The notes: generated by a model from the sequence alone, not told the origin. DNA of 42,604 nt from an uncultured Oscillospiraceae bacterium (GCA_900546735.1 URDW01000001.1:1-42604), one strand, 5' to 3'; counted from the stretch's first letter, positions 6,487 through 16,295 are shown. Numbers and translations are program-made.

Positions 6487-8814
6487 TTATAATTTGAACC
6501 ATTTTTTAGGCTGTGCTTTTTCATCCTGCGGAATCTCGTCGTAGGCGAGCGCTTTGTTCTGCAGGGTAAACAGGGGGCTGTCGGCAAAGTCGGTGCTGAC
6601 GGTGTCTTTTGCGTTTGTATTGCACACGGCACTGTCCAGCTGACCGGCAATATAGATTTTGATGCATTTGTTGCGTTCACGCACCAGAAATGCGTCTTTG
6701 CCGATCACCGTCTCGCTGCTTGAACACAGCGTCGTGCCGTCTACCGTAAACAAAATGCTGCCGTCGTCGATCTGCACGCGGACGTCCTCGTTTTCGCAGA
6801 TGGTGCAGTTGTCTTCGTTGCAGGTGAACGAAATGGTAAACGTGTTGACCGGCGGCATGCCTTTGTAACGGGGGTCTGTTTTGCCGAATTGGTACAGCTT
6901 GAATTCAAACGGCAGCAGCGTTACCTCCATTTTCTGGTTGTAGGAAAATGTCTTTTCCGTCTCGGGGGCGTAGTCGTCGTAAACGGCCCAGCGCTTTGCG
7001 TCCTGCAGCGTCTCCGGCACGCCCATCAGCTTGTTGAGCGTTACGGTCACTTCGGCCGCTTCGCTGCTGGGGTTTCTGAGCGCTACAATGCCTTCGCCGT
7101 CCTCGGTCCAGGCTGTGTATTCGTACACATTGTTTTCGGCCGGGTCGCCGCCCAGGAAATGCGCATGCTTCAGAATGTGGTGGTTTTCTCGTGCCCAGGT
7201 CAGCACCTTGGCAAGCGCCGTCCACTTCGCCTCGTTCAGCATGTTGTAGGAAAGGTACAGCTCATTGAACGCCTGCCCGCGCACGGCGTTTGAAAACAGG
7301 TATTTTTCAAACTCGCGGTCGGTGTAGGAAATTTTGGCGGTGTTGCCGTAGATCGGTTCATGGTTGTAAAGGCGCGACGGCGGGAACTGCAGCGCGCGCT
7401 TGCACAGGAAATCCCAGTAGCGGTTGTCGCGGTAGGTGATCTCTGCCTCCACCTTGCGCTGGCCCTGCGCATTGTCGGCAAAGCCGATGTCGCCGCTGTT
7501 TTGGATCCACAGGCAGTCCACATATTTGAGCCACCAGGGCGACGGCGTCACATAGCTCGTCATGTTCAGGTAGATGCCGGGACGCGCCTTTTTCAGGTGC
7601 ACAAACACATTGATCCAGCGGCTCCACATTTCGGTGATGTAGTACATCTCTTTGTAGCCGCCGGTGATGTGGTCGTGCGTCGGGTCCTTGCACGGCTTTA
7701 AGCAGAAACCGTCGAGCTTCCAGTAATCGATCTCATAGTCCAGCGTGTTTTGTATCAGGAAATCCTCGGCGTTTTTCACATACTTTTCAGAGCCGATGCA
7801 GATGTCCTTCGACTCTTTGTTAAAGTAACCGTTGCCGCCTTTTTCGATCCTTTTGGCAAAGCCCGTCTGTGCCGAGTAGCCGCCGCGCGGGCCGAACCAA
7901 AGGCCGAAACGCGAACCGAGCGACCGGCTGATGCGGGTGTATTCAAAAAGCCCGTCTTCAAACTTGCGGTTCATCGTCCAGAAATCGCTGCGGTAGTCGT
8001 TCCACCCGTCGTCGATGACGTAGGCGTCCAGCGTGGGCACACCGTGGCGGGTCAGACCTTTTTCGATCTCAAAAAACGACTTGCGGATGTTGGCCGGCGT
8101 AATGTCCAGCATGTGGTCGTACCATGAATTGTACTGCACGCGGTAGGGCGCTTTTGTGGCGATGCTGTCGATGTAGGCAAAAAAAGCTGTCTGCAGCGAC
8201 GTCATGTCGCTGGCTTTGGCCGCGCCCAGGATCGTGATCGGGAATTTGAAGATCTTGCCCGGGGCGATCGTTTTGCCCAGGTAGTATTTTACATAGCCGA
8301 GCCCGTGCTTGATCTTGTTGCTGGTGGCCGGGAATTCGCAGCCGTAGAAAAACGAGTCAATGTAAAACGGCTGCCCCAAAGAGTAATAATAGCCGTCAAA
8401 ATAAAACTCGTCCTGGTCTTCGGCGCGAACGGTGAAGTGCGACTTGGAGTTGATGATGCCCACGTTTTCCAGCAAAACGTAGTCGATCGGCTTGTTTGCG
8501 CTTTGCGAAAGCATCACGCGTTTTTTGATGTATTTGCCGTCGGCCGATGACTGAAACGCTACGCGCACCGTTGTGGCGCACCGCTCTTCAAACGTAAAGA
8601 TCGTGCCGTCTTTTTCCTGGCGGATGTCGGTCAGCGGCACCGATTTGGACGAGATCTCCTCGCCGTCTGTAAAGCGCACCGTAAATTCCGAACCGTTGCC
8701 GTCCGGCACGAACACGTCGCCCGACAGCTTGTTTTCCACCGGGCCGCTGATCAGGTGGTTTTGCTGAATGCGAAATTCGCGCCTGACCGTTTTGTTTTCA
8801 ATAAAATATTCCAT
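6487..8814 (-). CDS. GH36-like alpha-galactosidase
   Basis: 775 residues with a beta-sandwich N-terminal half, a (beta/alpha)8 catalytic barrel and a C-terminal beta domain, the usual length and order of clan GH-D enzymes. The barrel has VIDDGWNDY, the nucleophile strand YWKLDGF (D368) and SGDIGF with the likely acid/base D442. The family releases terminal alpha-linked galactose from raffinose-type sugars. No signal peptide, so it acts in the cytosol, presumably on imported oligosaccharides; no transporter lies next to it. ATG 8814 is chosen for the AGGAGAG 8 bases upstream. Two bases separate it from the TSCPD stop. Another clan GH-D specificity such as alpha-N-acetylgalactosaminidase is possible. 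Confidence 0.7.
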   Translation of the reverse strand: MEYFIENKTVRREFRIQQNHLISGPVENKLSGDVFVPDGNGSEFTVRFTDGEEISSKSVPLTDIRQEKDGTIFTFEERCATTVRVAFQSSADGKYIKKRVMLSQSANKPIDYVLLENVGIINSKSHFTVRAEDQDEFYFDGYYYSLGQPFYIDSFFYGCEFPATSNKIKHGLGYVKYYLGKTIAPGKIFKFPITILGAAKASDMTSLQTAFFAYIDSIATKAPYRVQYNSWYDHMLDITPANIRKSFFEIEKGLTRHGVPTLDAYVIDDGWNDYRSDFWTMNRKFEDGLFEYTRISRSLGSRFGLWFGPRGGYSAQTGFAKRIEKGGNGYFNKESKDICIGSEKYVKNAEDFLIQNTLDYEIDYWKLDGFCLKPCKDPTHDHITGGYKEMYYITEMWSRWINVFVHLKKARPGIYLNMTSYVTPSPWWLKYVDCLWIQNSGDIGFADNAQGQRKVEAEITYRDNRYWDFLCKRALQFPPSRLYNHEPIYGNTAKISYTDREFEKYLFSNAVRGQAFNELYLSYNMLNEAKWTALAKVLTWARENHHILKHAHFLGGDPAENNVYEYTAWTEDGEGIVALRNPSSEAAEVTVTLNKLMGVPETLQDAKRWAVYDDYAPETEKTFSYNQKMEVTLLPFEFKLYQFGKTDPRYKGMPPVNTFTISFTCNEDNCTICENEDVRVQIDDGSILFTVDGTTLCSSSETVIGKDAFLVRERNKCIKIYIAGQLDSAVCNTNAKDTVSTDFADSPLFTLQNKALAYDEIPQDEKAQPKKWFKL

Positions 8815-8816
8815 GC

Positions 8817-9074
8817 TCAGCTCTCCTGAATGATTTGTTTGAGCGCCTGCGCCAGCTGGTCGGGGCACGAGGTGCCTTTGCCGCGGCAGTCAATGCCCTC
8901 AAGCCGGTTTACAAGTTCTTCGGGGGTCTGGCCCACAGCCAGTGCGCTGATACCCTGCAGGTTGCCGTGGCAGCCGCCCAGGAATTTCAGCTGGGCGATT
9001 TTGCCGCTGTCGTCCAGTGTGATGGTGATTTGGCGCGAGCATACGCCGTGGGGTGTGTATTCATATTGTTTCAT
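8817..9074 (-). CDS. TSCPD domain-containing small protein
   Basis: 85 residues. It carries the diagnostic TSCPD motif (GTSCPDQLAQAL) near the C-terminus and GGCHGNLQGI in the middle, matching stand-alone TSCPD proteins of Firmicutes. TSCPD also occurs as the C-terminal domain of some ribonucleotide reductases; the conserved cysteines (C28, C35-region, C62, C69) suggest metal binding, but no function is established. Good ribosome binding site (GAGGAAG, 6 bases before ATG). First gene behind the minus-strand promoter at 9109-9137. Confidence 0.85.
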   Translation of the reverse strand: MKQYEYTPHGVCSRQITITLDDSGKIAQLKFLGGCHGNLQGISALAVGQTPEELVNRLEGIDCRGKGTSCPDQLAQALKQIIQES

Positions 9075-9108
9075 ATAGGCTTCCTCTTATTTATTTAATA
9101 TAGTTCTT

Positions 9109-9137
9109 ATTATACACAACAAAAATATCGAATGCAA
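9109..9137 (-). promoter_or_regulatory. Promoter of TSCPD-galactosidase-lepB series
   Basis: On the minus strand TTGCAT (9137-9132) and TATAAT (9114-9109) are 17 bp apart, 35 bp before the TSCPD start. Confidence 0.85.
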
Positions 9138-9260
9138 CTTTTGGCATCAAAATTCACACTTAAAAAAACAATCCATCACAATTCCTTCATACTTGCGCCG
9201 CCGCTGCGGCCGGCGTTATTCAATTTTCATGTTTTTTGTGTTTTTTGCTGAAATATTTTA

Positions 9261-9289
9261 TTGAATTTGCAATAAAACTGTGCTAGTAT
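9261..9289 (+). promoter_or_regulatory. Promoter of iolGDE
   Basis: TTGAAT (9261-9266), 17-bp spacer, TAGTAT (9284-9289) with TGC just ahead (extended -10). The intergenic region 9075-9350 thus holds two divergent promoters; a GC-rich inverted repeat lies between them near 9195-9214 with no assigned role. Confidence 0.75.
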
Positions 9290-9350
9290 TATCCTTGTAC
9301 AGCACTTTTGCAGTGCAGGGGAATGAATTTTTGTCAAAGGAGCAAACTGT

Positions 9351-10364
9351 ATGGAAAAGATCAAAGTCGGCATCATCGGCGCCGGGCGCATCGGTCAGGT
9401 GCATGCGCGTTCGCTGACCTACCACATCCCGCAGGCGGAGCTTGCGGCCGTGTCCGATGTTTATGCACCGGCCGCGCAAAAGCTTGCAGCCGAACTCGGC
9501 ATACCGAACTGTTATGACGATTATCATGAAATTTTAAACGACCCGTCCATTACGGCGGTGCTCATCTGCTCATCCACAGACACGCACGCAGACATTGCGG
9601 TGGAGGCGGCCAAGGCCGGCAAGCATATTTTCTGCGAAAAGCCGGTCGATCTGACTGTGGAAAAGATCAAGTCGGTCATCTCGGCGGTGGACGAGGCCGG
9701 CGTGAAGCTGCAGATCGGCTTCAACCGCCGCTATGACCACAATTTTGCCCGCATCAAAGAGCTGGCGCAGTCCGGCGCACTCGGCGATCTGGAGATCATC
9801 AAGATCACCTCGCGCGACCCGGAACCGCCGTCACCGGCCTATGTGGCCGTTTCGGGCGGCATTTTTCTGGATATGACCGTGCATGATTTCGACATGGCCC
9901 GTTTTATCGGCGGTGAAGTGGAAGAGGTGTTTGTAAACGCCGCTGTTCTGGTGGATCCGGAGATCGGCAAAGCCGGCGATGTGGACACGGCGCTTGTCAG
10001 CTTAAAGTTCAAAAGCGGCGCCATCGGCATGATCGATAACTGCCGCCGCGCGGCCTACGGCTATGACCAGCGTCTCGAGGTGTTCGGCGCCGGGGGGCAG
10101 GCCTCTGCCGCCAACGATACGCCCACCAATGTGACCGTGCTCGGCGAGAACGGCGCACTGGCCGACAAGCCGCTTTATTTCTTCCTGGAGCGTTATATGC
10201 AGTCGTTTACCGACGAAATGGTGCAGTTCATCGACTGCATTCAAAACGACAAACCGACGCAGACCACGGTGCAGGACGGCCTGCAGGCGCTTGTGCTCGG
10301 TCTTGCCGCGAAAAAATCGCTTGCTGAGCACCGCCCGGTAAAGCTTTCGGAAATCGAGGTTTAA
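9351..10364 (+). CDS. iolG: Inositol 2-dehydrogenase (Gfo/Idh/MocA family)
   Basis: 337 residues. N-terminal Rossmann fold with VGIIGAGRIGQVHA, then EKPVDL with catalytic K97 and the Gfo/Idh/MocA C-terminal domain including DMTVHDFDMARF, whose Asp/His pair is the expected catalytic set of IolG. It oxidises myo-inositol to scyllo-inosose with NAD, the first catabolic step. AAAGGAG (9336-9342) is 8 bases before ATG. First gene of iolG-iolD-iolE. Confidence 0.93.
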   Translation: MEKIKVGIIGAGRIGQVHARSLTYHIPQAELAAVSDVYAPAAQKLAAELGIPNCYDDYHEILNDPSITAVLICSSTDTHADIAVEAAKAGKHIFCEKPVDLTVEKIKSVISAVDEAGVKLQIGFNRRYDHNFARIKELAQSGALGDLEIIKITSRDPEPPSPAYVAVSGGIFLDMTVHDFDMARFIGGEVEEVFVNAAVLVDPEIGKAGDVDTALVSLKFKSGAIGMIDNCRRAAYGYDQRLEVFGAGGQASAANDTPTNVTVLGENGALADKPLYFFLERYMQSFTDEMVQFIDCIQNDKPTQTTVQDGLQALVLGLAAKKSLAEHRPVKLSEIEV

Positions 10365-10367
10365 GCT

Positions 10368-12221
10368 ATGTCCAGAGAAAGATTGACCATGTCGCAGGCG
10401 CTTGTCAAGTTCCTCGACAACCAGTACATAGAGTGTGACGGGGTAGAAAGCAAGTTCGTCACCGGTATGTTCGGCATCTTCGGCCACGGCTGCGTGGTCG
10501 GCGTCGGTCAGGCGCTGGAGCAGGGCGGCCACAACTTGAAATTTTACCAGGGGAAAAACGAGCAGAACATGGCGCTTGCCGCCGTGGCTTATGCCAAGCA
10601 GATGGACCGCAAGGCCATCATTCCCTGTGTTTCGTCCATCGGCCCCGGCGCCACCAATATGGTCACGGCCTGCGGCTGCGCCACGGCCAACCGCATCCCG
10701 CTTTTGGTGCTGCCCGGTGACACGTTTGCCTGCCGTCAGCCCGACCCGGTTCTGCAGCAGGCGGAGTTTTTTGACAATTACGGCCGCACGGTGACAGATG
10801 CTTTTAAGGGCGTCTGCCACTATTTTGACCGCATCGTCCGCCCGGAGCAGCTGATGACTGCGTGCCTGAATGCCATGCGTGTGCTGACCGACCCGGCCGA
10901 CACCGGCGCTGTCTGCCTGGCCATGCCGCAGGATGTGGAGGGCGAGGCCTATGATTACCCCGATCATTTCCTGCAAAAGCGCGTTTGGCACCTGGACCGC
11001 AGGCCGATCACGTCGTCGCAGCTGGAGCGTGCGGCCAAACTGATCGAATCGGCCGAAAAGCCGGTGTTCATCTGCGGCGGCGGTGTGCGCTACAGCGGCG
11101 CTTACGACGTGCTGCGCAAGCTGGCCGAACAGTGCAACATCCCGATCACGGAGACGCAGGCCGGCAAGGGCTGCATTGACTGGCGCCATCCGCTGAATCT
11201 TGGCGGCATCGGCGTGACCGGCGGCAAGGCAGCCAATGTGATCGCCCGCGACGCCGATCTGATCATCGGCGTGGGCACGCGCTTTACAGACTTTACCACG
11301 TCATCCAAGTGGCTGTTCAACAAGGACCGTAAGGTGCTTGCCATCAATATCTGCCCGTTTGATGCGTATAAGATGGACGCTGAGGCGATCGTGGCCGACG
11401 CGCGCGAAGCGCTCACGGCGCTGCTCGGCCGCCTTGCCGGCTACCGTTCGGCCTATAAAGACGAGGTCGCCCGCGCCCGCAGCGAGTGGAACGCCATTGT
11501 GGATAAATATTATTCGACCGAGCTGCCCGGCGGCCTGAACCAGACCTTGGCGCTCGGCATCATCAATGAATTTATGGATGCGTCTGACATCGCGGTCGGT
11601 TCGGCCGGTTCCCTGCCGGGCGACATGCAGCGCCTGTGGCGTGCCGGCGATCCGGAAACCTACCACATGGAATACGGCTATTCCAACATGGCGTATGAGA
11701 TCAACGGCGCGCTCGGCGTGAAAATGGCAAAGCCCGACGCAGAAGTGTACGCTTTTTGCGGTGACGGCAGCTTTTTGATGGGCCACAGCGAGCTTTACAC
11801 CTCTTTGCAGGAGGGGCTGAAGATCAACGTGTGCCTGTTTGACAATCTCGGCTGGGGCTGCATCGAAAATCTGCAGAACAACCAGGGCACCGACACGTTC
11901 GGCACGGTTTTCCGCGCCAGAAACCCCGAAACCGGTCTTTTGGACGGCGGTGAGATACCGGTCGATTTTGCCAAGATCGCTGAGGGCTACGGCGCCAAGG
12001 GCTATACGATCCGCACGTCTGACGAATTGCGCGCCGCACTGGCCGATGCGAAGAACCAGACCTGCAGCGTGCTGTTTGATATTAAAGTGCTGCCGCAGAC
12101 GATGACGCCCGGTTTTGAAAGCTGGTGGCGTGTCGGCGTGGCCGAGGTCTCCAAAAGCGAACGCGTTGCCAAGGCGTATGTAGACATGCAGGCGCATATC
12201 CGCGACACGTTTGACTACTGA
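10368..12221 (+). CDS. iolD: 3D-trihydroxycyclohexane-1,2-dione hydrolase (ThDP-dependent)
   Basis: 617 residues with the three-domain layout of thiamine-diphosphate enzymes: PYR domain with the activating Glu in [17 protein letters not shown], central domain, and PP domain with the ThDP/Mg motif [12 protein letters not shown] (from G465) ending in the [11 protein letters not shown] segment. The strong match to IolD and its place between iolG and iolE define the reaction: ring opening of trihydroxycyclohexane-dione to 5-deoxy-glucuronate. Starts 3 bp after iolG. Confidence 0.94.
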   Translation: MSRERLTMSQALVKFLDNQYIECDGVESKFVTGMFGIFGHGCVVGVGQALEQGGHNLKFYQGKNEQNMALAAVAYAKQMDRKAIIPCVSSIGPGATNMVTACGCATANRIPLLVLPGDTFACRQPDPVLQQAEFFDNYGRTVTDAFKGVCHYFDRIVRPEQLMTACLNAMRVLTDPADTGAVCLAMPQDVEGEAYDYPDHFLQKRVWHLDRRPITSSQLERAAKLIESAEKPVFICGGGVRYSGAYDVLRKLAEQCNIPITETQAGKGCIDWRHPLNLGGIGVTGGKAANVIARDADLIIGVGTRFTDFTTSSKWLFNKDRKVLAINICPFDAYKMDAEAIVADAREALTALLGRLAGYRSAYKDEVARARSEWNAIVDKYYSTELPGGLNQTLALGIINEFMDASDIAVGSAGSLPGDMQRLWRAGDPETYHMEYGYSNMAYEINGALGVKMAKPDAEVYAFCGDGSFLMGHSELYTSLQEGLKINVCLFDNLGWGCIENLQNNQGTDTFGTVFRARNPETGLLDGGEIPVDFAKIAEGYGAKGYTIRTSDELRAALADAKNQTCSVLFDIKVLPQTMTPGFESWWRVGVAEVSKSERVAKAYVDMQAHIRDTFDY

Positions 12222-12243
12222 TCCATTTGAAAGGAACAAAACA

Positions 12244-13140
12244 ATGCTCAGCAAAGAAAAAGTGCGTCTGGCCATCGCCCCGATCGGCTGGACCAATGAC
12301 GATATGCCCGACCTGGGCGCCGAAAACACATTTGAACAGTGCATTTCCGAAATGGCGCTGGCCGGTTTTGCCGGCTGCGAGATCGGCAATAAATACCCAA
12401 GCGACGTTGCCGTGCTCAAGCATTATCTGGATGTGCGCGGCCTGCAGGTGTGCAACGCCTGGTTTTCCACTTTGTTCACAAGCCGCCCGTTTGACGAAAC
12501 GGTGCAGGCGTTCATTGCCCACCGCGACAAGCTGCATGCGCTCGGCGCAAAAGTCATCGGCGTGTCGGAACAGGGCAATTCCATCCAGGGCAAGCCGGTG
12601 CCGATTTTAGGCGATGACAAGCCGGTCTATACGGAGGAACAGTGGCAAACGGTCACGCGCGGGTTCAATGAACTCGGCCGCCTGGCCCGTGAAAAGGGCA
12701 TGTACCTTGCCGTGCACCACCATATGGGCACAGGCGTGCAGACCGAGGCAGAGATCGACCGCCTGATGCGCGAAACGGATCCCGAGCTCGTCTACCTGCT
12801 GTTTGACAGCGGCCACCTTTCGTTTGCCGGCATCGACCCCGTGCCGGTGCTGAAAAAGTACATTGACCGCGTCAAGCATGTGCACCTGAAAGATATGAGA
12901 AACGATGTGTACCGCCGTGTTGCGCCGGAGGGCATGAGCTTTTTGGACGCGGTGCGTGCCGGCGTGTTTACCGTGCCGGGCGACGGCGACGTGGACTTTG
13001 CACCGATTTTTGACGTGCTGGCCGAAAACGATTATGCTGGCTGGGTCGTTGTGGAGGCAGAGCAGGATCCGGCTAAGGCCAATCCGTTTGAATACGCCAA
13101 GATGGCGCGCGCCTACATTGCGGAAAAGACCGGTCTGTAA
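12244..13140 (+). CDS. iolE: Inosose dehydratase
   Basis: 298 residues, TIM-barrel of the xylose-isomerase-like superfamily. [19 protein letters not shown] at the N-terminus, the histidine-rich [15 protein letters not shown] and HVHLKDM carry metal ligands as in IolE. It dehydrates scyllo-inosose, giving the substrate of IolD. ATG 12244 has AAAGGA 8 bases upstream; in-frame ATG 12211 lies inside iolD and has no ribosome binding site. Last of three iol genes; iolB, iolC, iolJ and a regulator are not in the window, so the pathway is completed elsewhere or differently. Confidence 0.93.
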   Translation: MLSKEKVRLAIAPIGWTNDDMPDLGAENTFEQCISEMALAGFAGCEIGNKYPSDVAVLKHYLDVRGLQVCNAWFSTLFTSRPFDETVQAFIAHRDKLHALGAKVIGVSEQGNSIQGKPVPILGDDKPVYTEEQWQTVTRGFNELGRLAREKGMYLAVHHHMGTGVQTEAEIDRLMRETDPELVYLLFDSGHLSFAGIDPVPVLKKYIDRVKHVHLKDMRNDVYRRVAPEGMSFLDAVRAGVFTVPGDGDVDFAPIFDVLAENDYAGWVVVEAEQDPAKANPFEYAKMARAYIAEKTGL

Positions 13141-13156
13141 GCCGTGTATTTCACCA

Positions 13157-13198
13157 AAAACCCGTTCTTTTTGGGAACGGGTTTTGTTTTTTTTGCCG
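13157..13198 (+). terminator. Terminator of iolGDE
   Basis: AAAACCCGTTC (13157-13167) pairs with GAACGGGTTTT (13175-13185), then G and a run of eight T. Confidence 0.93.
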
Positions 13199-13227
13199 TT
13201 GCATTCCAAATGGACAGATGGTACAAT
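13199..13227 (+). promoter_or_regulatory. Promoter of the aminotransferase operon
   Basis: TTGCAT (13199-13204), 17-bp spacer, TACAAT (13222-13227), directly downstream of the iol terminator. Confidence 0.8.
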
Positions 13228-13290
13228 AATTTTGATAAAATCTGTGCCGTGCACCGGGTGCGCCGGCCTGCACGGGAGAGGAGTTTTTTT

Positions 13291-14556
13291 ATGCACTACA
13301 GCCAGATGAACGCGGCGCAGCTTGCCGCTGAAAAAGAAGCGCTGCAAAAGCAGTATGCCGCATTCCAGGCGCAGAACCTGCAGCTCGACATGAGCCGCGG
13401 CAAGCCCTGCAAAGAGCAGCTTGATCTTTCTATGGACATGGTGAACACGCCGGTCGACTATACCGAAAACGGCACCGACCTGCGCAACTACGGCCTGATG
13501 GACGGCATCATGAGCTGCAAAAAGCTTTTTGCCGAAATTTTGGATGTTCAGCCCGAAAATGTGATCGTCGGCGGTTCCGCCAGCCTGAACCTGATGTTTG
13601 ATTACATTGCCCAGTGCTACACGAAGGGCGCTGCGGGCTGTACGCCCTGGTGCAAGCTTGACAAGGTCAAGTTCCTTTGCCCCGTACCCGGCTACGACCG
13701 CCATTTCACCATTTGCGAGCATTTTGGCATTGAAATGGTCAATGTGCCGATGACGGCTGCCGGCCCGGATATGGATGTGATCCGCGACCTTGTAAAGGAC
13801 GAAAGCGTAAAAGGCATGTTCTGCGTGCCGAAGTACTCCAACCCGCAGGGCATCACCTATTCGGACGATACGGTCCGTGCGATCGCTGCCCTGAAGCCGG
13901 CTGCTAAGGACTTTCGCATTATCTGGGACAACGCTTACTGCGTGCACGATCTGGACACAGAGCACCCCGATCATCTTTTGAACATTTTTGACGTGCTCGG
14001 CGATTACGGCAATGAAGACATGGTCATTGAAGTGGCCTCCACTGCCAAAATCACGTTCCCCGGCGCCGGCGTGTCCTGCCTGACGGCCAGCCCGGCCAAC
14101 CTGGCGGAGATCCGCAAGCGCCTGACCTGCGAAACGATCAGCTACGATAAAATGAACCAAAAGCGCCACAGCGCATTCTTTAAGGATGCCGCCGCCGTGC
14201 GTGAACACATGAAAAAGCATGCGGCCATCATCCGCCCCAAGTTTGAAATCGTTTTGCAGCACCTGGAAACACAGCTTGCCCCGGCCGGCATTGCCCACTG
14301 GGAAAAGCCGAACGGCGGCTATTTCATCAGCCTGGATGTTCTGCCCGGCACAGCCAAACGCACCGGTGAACTGTGCAAAGCGGCCGGTGTTGTGCTGACT
14401 TCGGTCGGCGCCACTTATCCCTACGGCAAGGACCCACAGGACAAGAACATCCGCATTGCGCCGACCTATCCGAGCGTGCAGGAGATCGGCCAGGCGGCAG
14501 AACTGCTGTGCATCTGCGCCAAGCTTGCCGCGATCGAAAAGCTGGAATCCAAATGA
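13291..14556 (+). CDS. PLP-dependent aminotransferase, AspT-like class I
   Basis: 421 residues, fold type I. The N-terminal SRGKP segment, the PLP-phosphate/ring motifs VGGSASLNLM and KYSNPQG, the D-N-A-Y strand (IIWDNAYCVHDL) and the Schiff-base lysine in STAKITFPGAGV are visible. These match the Asp_aminotransf (PF12897) group, in which a characterised member is an aspartate aminotransferase; the substrate here is inferred. ATG 13291 has GGGAGAGGAG 7 bases upstream; the upstream frame extension crosses the promoter. Its TGA overlaps the next ATG (ATGA). Confidence 0.85.
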   Translation: MHYSQMNAAQLAAEKEALQKQYAAFQAQNLQLDMSRGKPCKEQLDLSMDMVNTPVDYTENGTDLRNYGLMDGIMSCKKLFAEILDVQPENVIVGGSASLNLMFDYIAQCYTKGAAGCTPWCKLDKVKFLCPVPGYDRHFTICEHFGIEMVNVPMTAAGPDMDVIRDLVKDESVKGMFCVPKYSNPQGITYSDDTVRAIAALKPAAKDFRIIWDNAYCVHDLDTEHPDHLLNIFDVLGDYGNEDMVIEVASTAKITFPGAGVSCLTASPANLAEIRKRLTCETISYDKMNQKRHSAFFKDAAAVREHMKKHAAIIRPKFEIVLQHLETQLAPAGIAHWEKPNGGYFISLDVLPGTAKRTGELCKAAGVVLTSVGATYPYGKDPQDKNIRIAPTYPSVQEIGQAAELLCICAKLAAIEKLESK

Positions 14557-15332
14557 TTGCCGGTGCTTCCACTTCCTGCTTCTATCCGCTTGAAACGGAA
14601 AAGGCGCTCGATCTGATCGGCCGCGCCTGGTTTCGCAAGGCCGAGGTGTTTTTCAACGCCGCCTGCGAGCTGGAGGAACCGTTTATTGCCGAGCTGAACG
14701 CAATCCGCCGCCGCTACGGCATGGAGATCGTTTCCATCCATCCCTACAGTTCCTTTATGGAAACACAGTGCATTTTCGGCGACTATGAACGCCGCTTTCA
14801 CGATATTTTGCCGCTTTATGAGCGCTATTTTGAAGTCTGCGCCGAGCTTGGCGGCAAATACGTTGTGCTGCACGGCGCGCTGAAAAAAACAAAAATGCCG
14901 ATTCCGGACGAACGTTATTTTGAGCGTTTCAACTACCTGGCCGACCTGGCGAAAAAGCACGGCGTGGTGCTGGCGCAGGAAAATGTAAATCTTTTCAAGA
15001 GCGAAAGCATTGATTTTTTAAAACGCATGCGTGAGGCGGTGCGCAGCAATTTTAAGCTGGTGTTCGATGTTAAGCAGGCCATCCGCGCCGGGCAGGATGT
15101 GTTTGAATTTGTGAACACGTTTTCGTCCGACATCTGCCATGTGCACTTAAGCGACAACACACCGGAAAAAGACTGCCTGCCGCCGGGGCGCGGCACGTTC
15201 GACATCAAGCAACTCAAAAGCAAGCTCTTAATGGGGGGCTATACCGGCGACTATATTATTGAGATCTATTCGCCCGGTTTTGATGTGGAGCGTGAACTGG
15301 TGCGCAGCCGCATCTTTCTGGAAGGCATTTGA
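14553..15332 (+). CDS. Sugar phosphate isomerase/epimerase-like TIM barrel protein
   Basis: 259 residues of the AP-endonuclease-2/xylose-isomerase-like TIM-barrel family. Metal-ligand candidates are seen in VSIHPYS, VLHGAL, LAQENVN, VFDVKQA and CHVHLSDN. Start ATG overlaps the aminotransferase stop by four bases (ATGA), indicating translational coupling. Substrate not deducible; proximity to iol genes, another family with such barrels, is suggestive only, since a terminator and promoter separate the two groups. Confidence 0.8.
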   Translation: MIAGASTSCFYPLETEKALDLIGRAWFRKAEVFFNAACELEEPFIAELNAIRRRYGMEIVSIHPYSSFMETQCIFGDYERRFHDILPLYERYFEVCAELGGKYVVLHGALKKTKMPIPDERYFERFNYLADLAKKHGVVLAQENVNLFKSESIDFLKRMREAVRSNFKLVFDVKQAIRAGQDVFEFVNTFSSDICHVHLSDNTPEKDCLPPGRGTFDIKQLKSKLLMGGYTGDYIIEIYSPGFDVERELVRSRIFLEGI

Positions 15333-15345
15333 TCTAAATAAGCGA

Positions 15346-15374
15346 AAAAAACGCGGGCTTTTGCCCGCGTTTTT
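15346..15374. terminator. Bidirectional terminator between convergent genes
   Basis: AAAAACGCGGGC, loop TTTT, GCCCGCGTTTTT: perfect stem with A-run before and T-run after, so it serves both the plus TIM-barrel gene and the minus small gene ending at 15382. Confidence 0.93.
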
Positions 15375-15381
15375 GCGCTTT

Positions 15382-15573
15382 TTAAAGGTCGTCTGCATCC
15401 TGCACAGGTACTTCGTCCTCGCCGTCGTAAAACTGTTCTTCCGGCACGCCGGTATAGCTGCCGAGCACGTCGGTTTCCACAATGTCGGGGTCCATGTAAG
15501 AGGTCAGGTCAATGACGTCCTTTTTCTTTTTTTTCTGGTTGGCTTTGCTTTTGTCGTTATTTTGCTTTTGCAA
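15382..15573 (-). CDS. Small conserved hypothetical acidic-tailed protein
   Basis: 63 residues from TTG 15573. A lysine-rich N-terminal stretch (KSKANQKKKKKD) precedes an acidic tail with the motifs GSYTGVPE and PVQDADDL, a pattern I associate with small clostridial proteins of unknown function. Start choice: CGAGGTGATC, a near-perfect anti-SD match, lies 2-5 bases upstream of TTG 15573; the frame is open up to TTG 15627, directly adjacent to the preceding stop, but without a ribosome binding site. Likely in one transcript with the gene at 15628-16248. No function suggested. Confidence 0.6.
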   Translation of the reverse strand: MQKQNNDKSKANQKKKKKDVIDLTSYMDPDIVETDVLGSYTGVPEEQFYDGEDEVPVQDADDL

Positions 15574-15627
15574 ATCGATCACCTCGGTATCATTGTACCC
15601 GTGGCAGTCGGTATTATTTAAAAGCAA

Positions 15628-16248
15628 TCAAATTTTTTCCACCATCAGTTCGGAAATGATTTCCAGCAGGCGCTGCGGCGTGATAACGGTGCCCATGTCA
15701 AAAAACTCGTCCATATCCAGGGTGAAGTTGTTGATGTAAACGGGCGTTTCCTTGTATTCCACATCAATGTGGATACGCTGCGCGTCCAGGCGGATCGTCT
15801 GCGGGTCGTAGTTGTGGATGTCGTAAAACTTCTGTGCCTGTATTTTGTCGCCTTGAATATACTGCAGCACGATGTTGCGCATCGTGCGCGAGAGCGAAAT
15901 GTACTGTTCGTCTTTGGAAAGCGCCTGTCCCATTGTGGCGTGCGCCACGGCCTTGCCGACGCCGCTGTGCAGAAAAAACTCGTTTAAAAAAATGGATTCC
16001 AGGCGGCTCGTGTCGTCCGGTACGATCAGAGCGATCACATATTTGGAAATGCGCTTGCCGTAAAGCGATTTGATGAAGTTGCAAAACATGTTCTGGTTTT
16101 TTTGAATTTCGTTTGCAAACTGGTGGTAAAACGGAATGTTCGGCTGTTCGTGCAGTGCGGGAATGTAAAACTCTTTAAAGTTGTCGGTCTCGCCGTCTTT
16201 TACCAGGATGGTGCTGTTGGTCACCAGCACCGGAATGGATTTTGCCAT
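15628..16248 (-). CDS. Conserved hypothetical protein, possible actin-like fold
   Basis: 206 residues with no recognised family motif. No signal peptide or membrane helix. The stretch KYVIALIVPDDTSRLESIF followed by LHSGVGKAVAHATMGQAL faintly resembles the MreB/FtsA-type strand-loop-helix around the VPxx motif, so an actin-like protein is possible but weakly supported. GAGGTGG lies 5 bases before ATG; own promoter at 16267-16295. Shares a transcript with the small protein downstream. Confidence 0.7.
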   Translation of the reverse strand: MAKSIPVLVTNSTILVKDGETDNFKEFYIPALHEQPNIPFYHQFANEIQKNQNMFCNFIKSLYGKRISKYVIALIVPDDTSRLESIFLNEFFLHSGVGKAVAHATMGQALSKDEQYISLSRTMRNIVLQYIQGDKIQAQKFYDIHNYDPQTIRLDAQRIHIDVEYKETPVYINNFTLDMDEFFDMGTVITPQRLLEIISELMVEKI

Positions 16249-16266
16249 AATACCACCTCTTTGCGT

Positions 16267-16295
16267 ATTGTACTATATTTTCCAAATGTTTGCAA
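16267..16295 (-). promoter_or_regulatory. Promoter of the 16248-15382 gene pair
   Basis: Minus strand: TTGCAA (16295-16290), 17-bp spacer, TACAAT (16272-16267), 18 bp before the start codon. Confidence 0.8.

Noticed and set aside
10002..14298. Several long minus-strand frames (395, 372 and 563 codons) opposite iolD, iolE and the aminotransferase
   Set aside because: Composition-driven shadows; all known motifs are on the plus strand.
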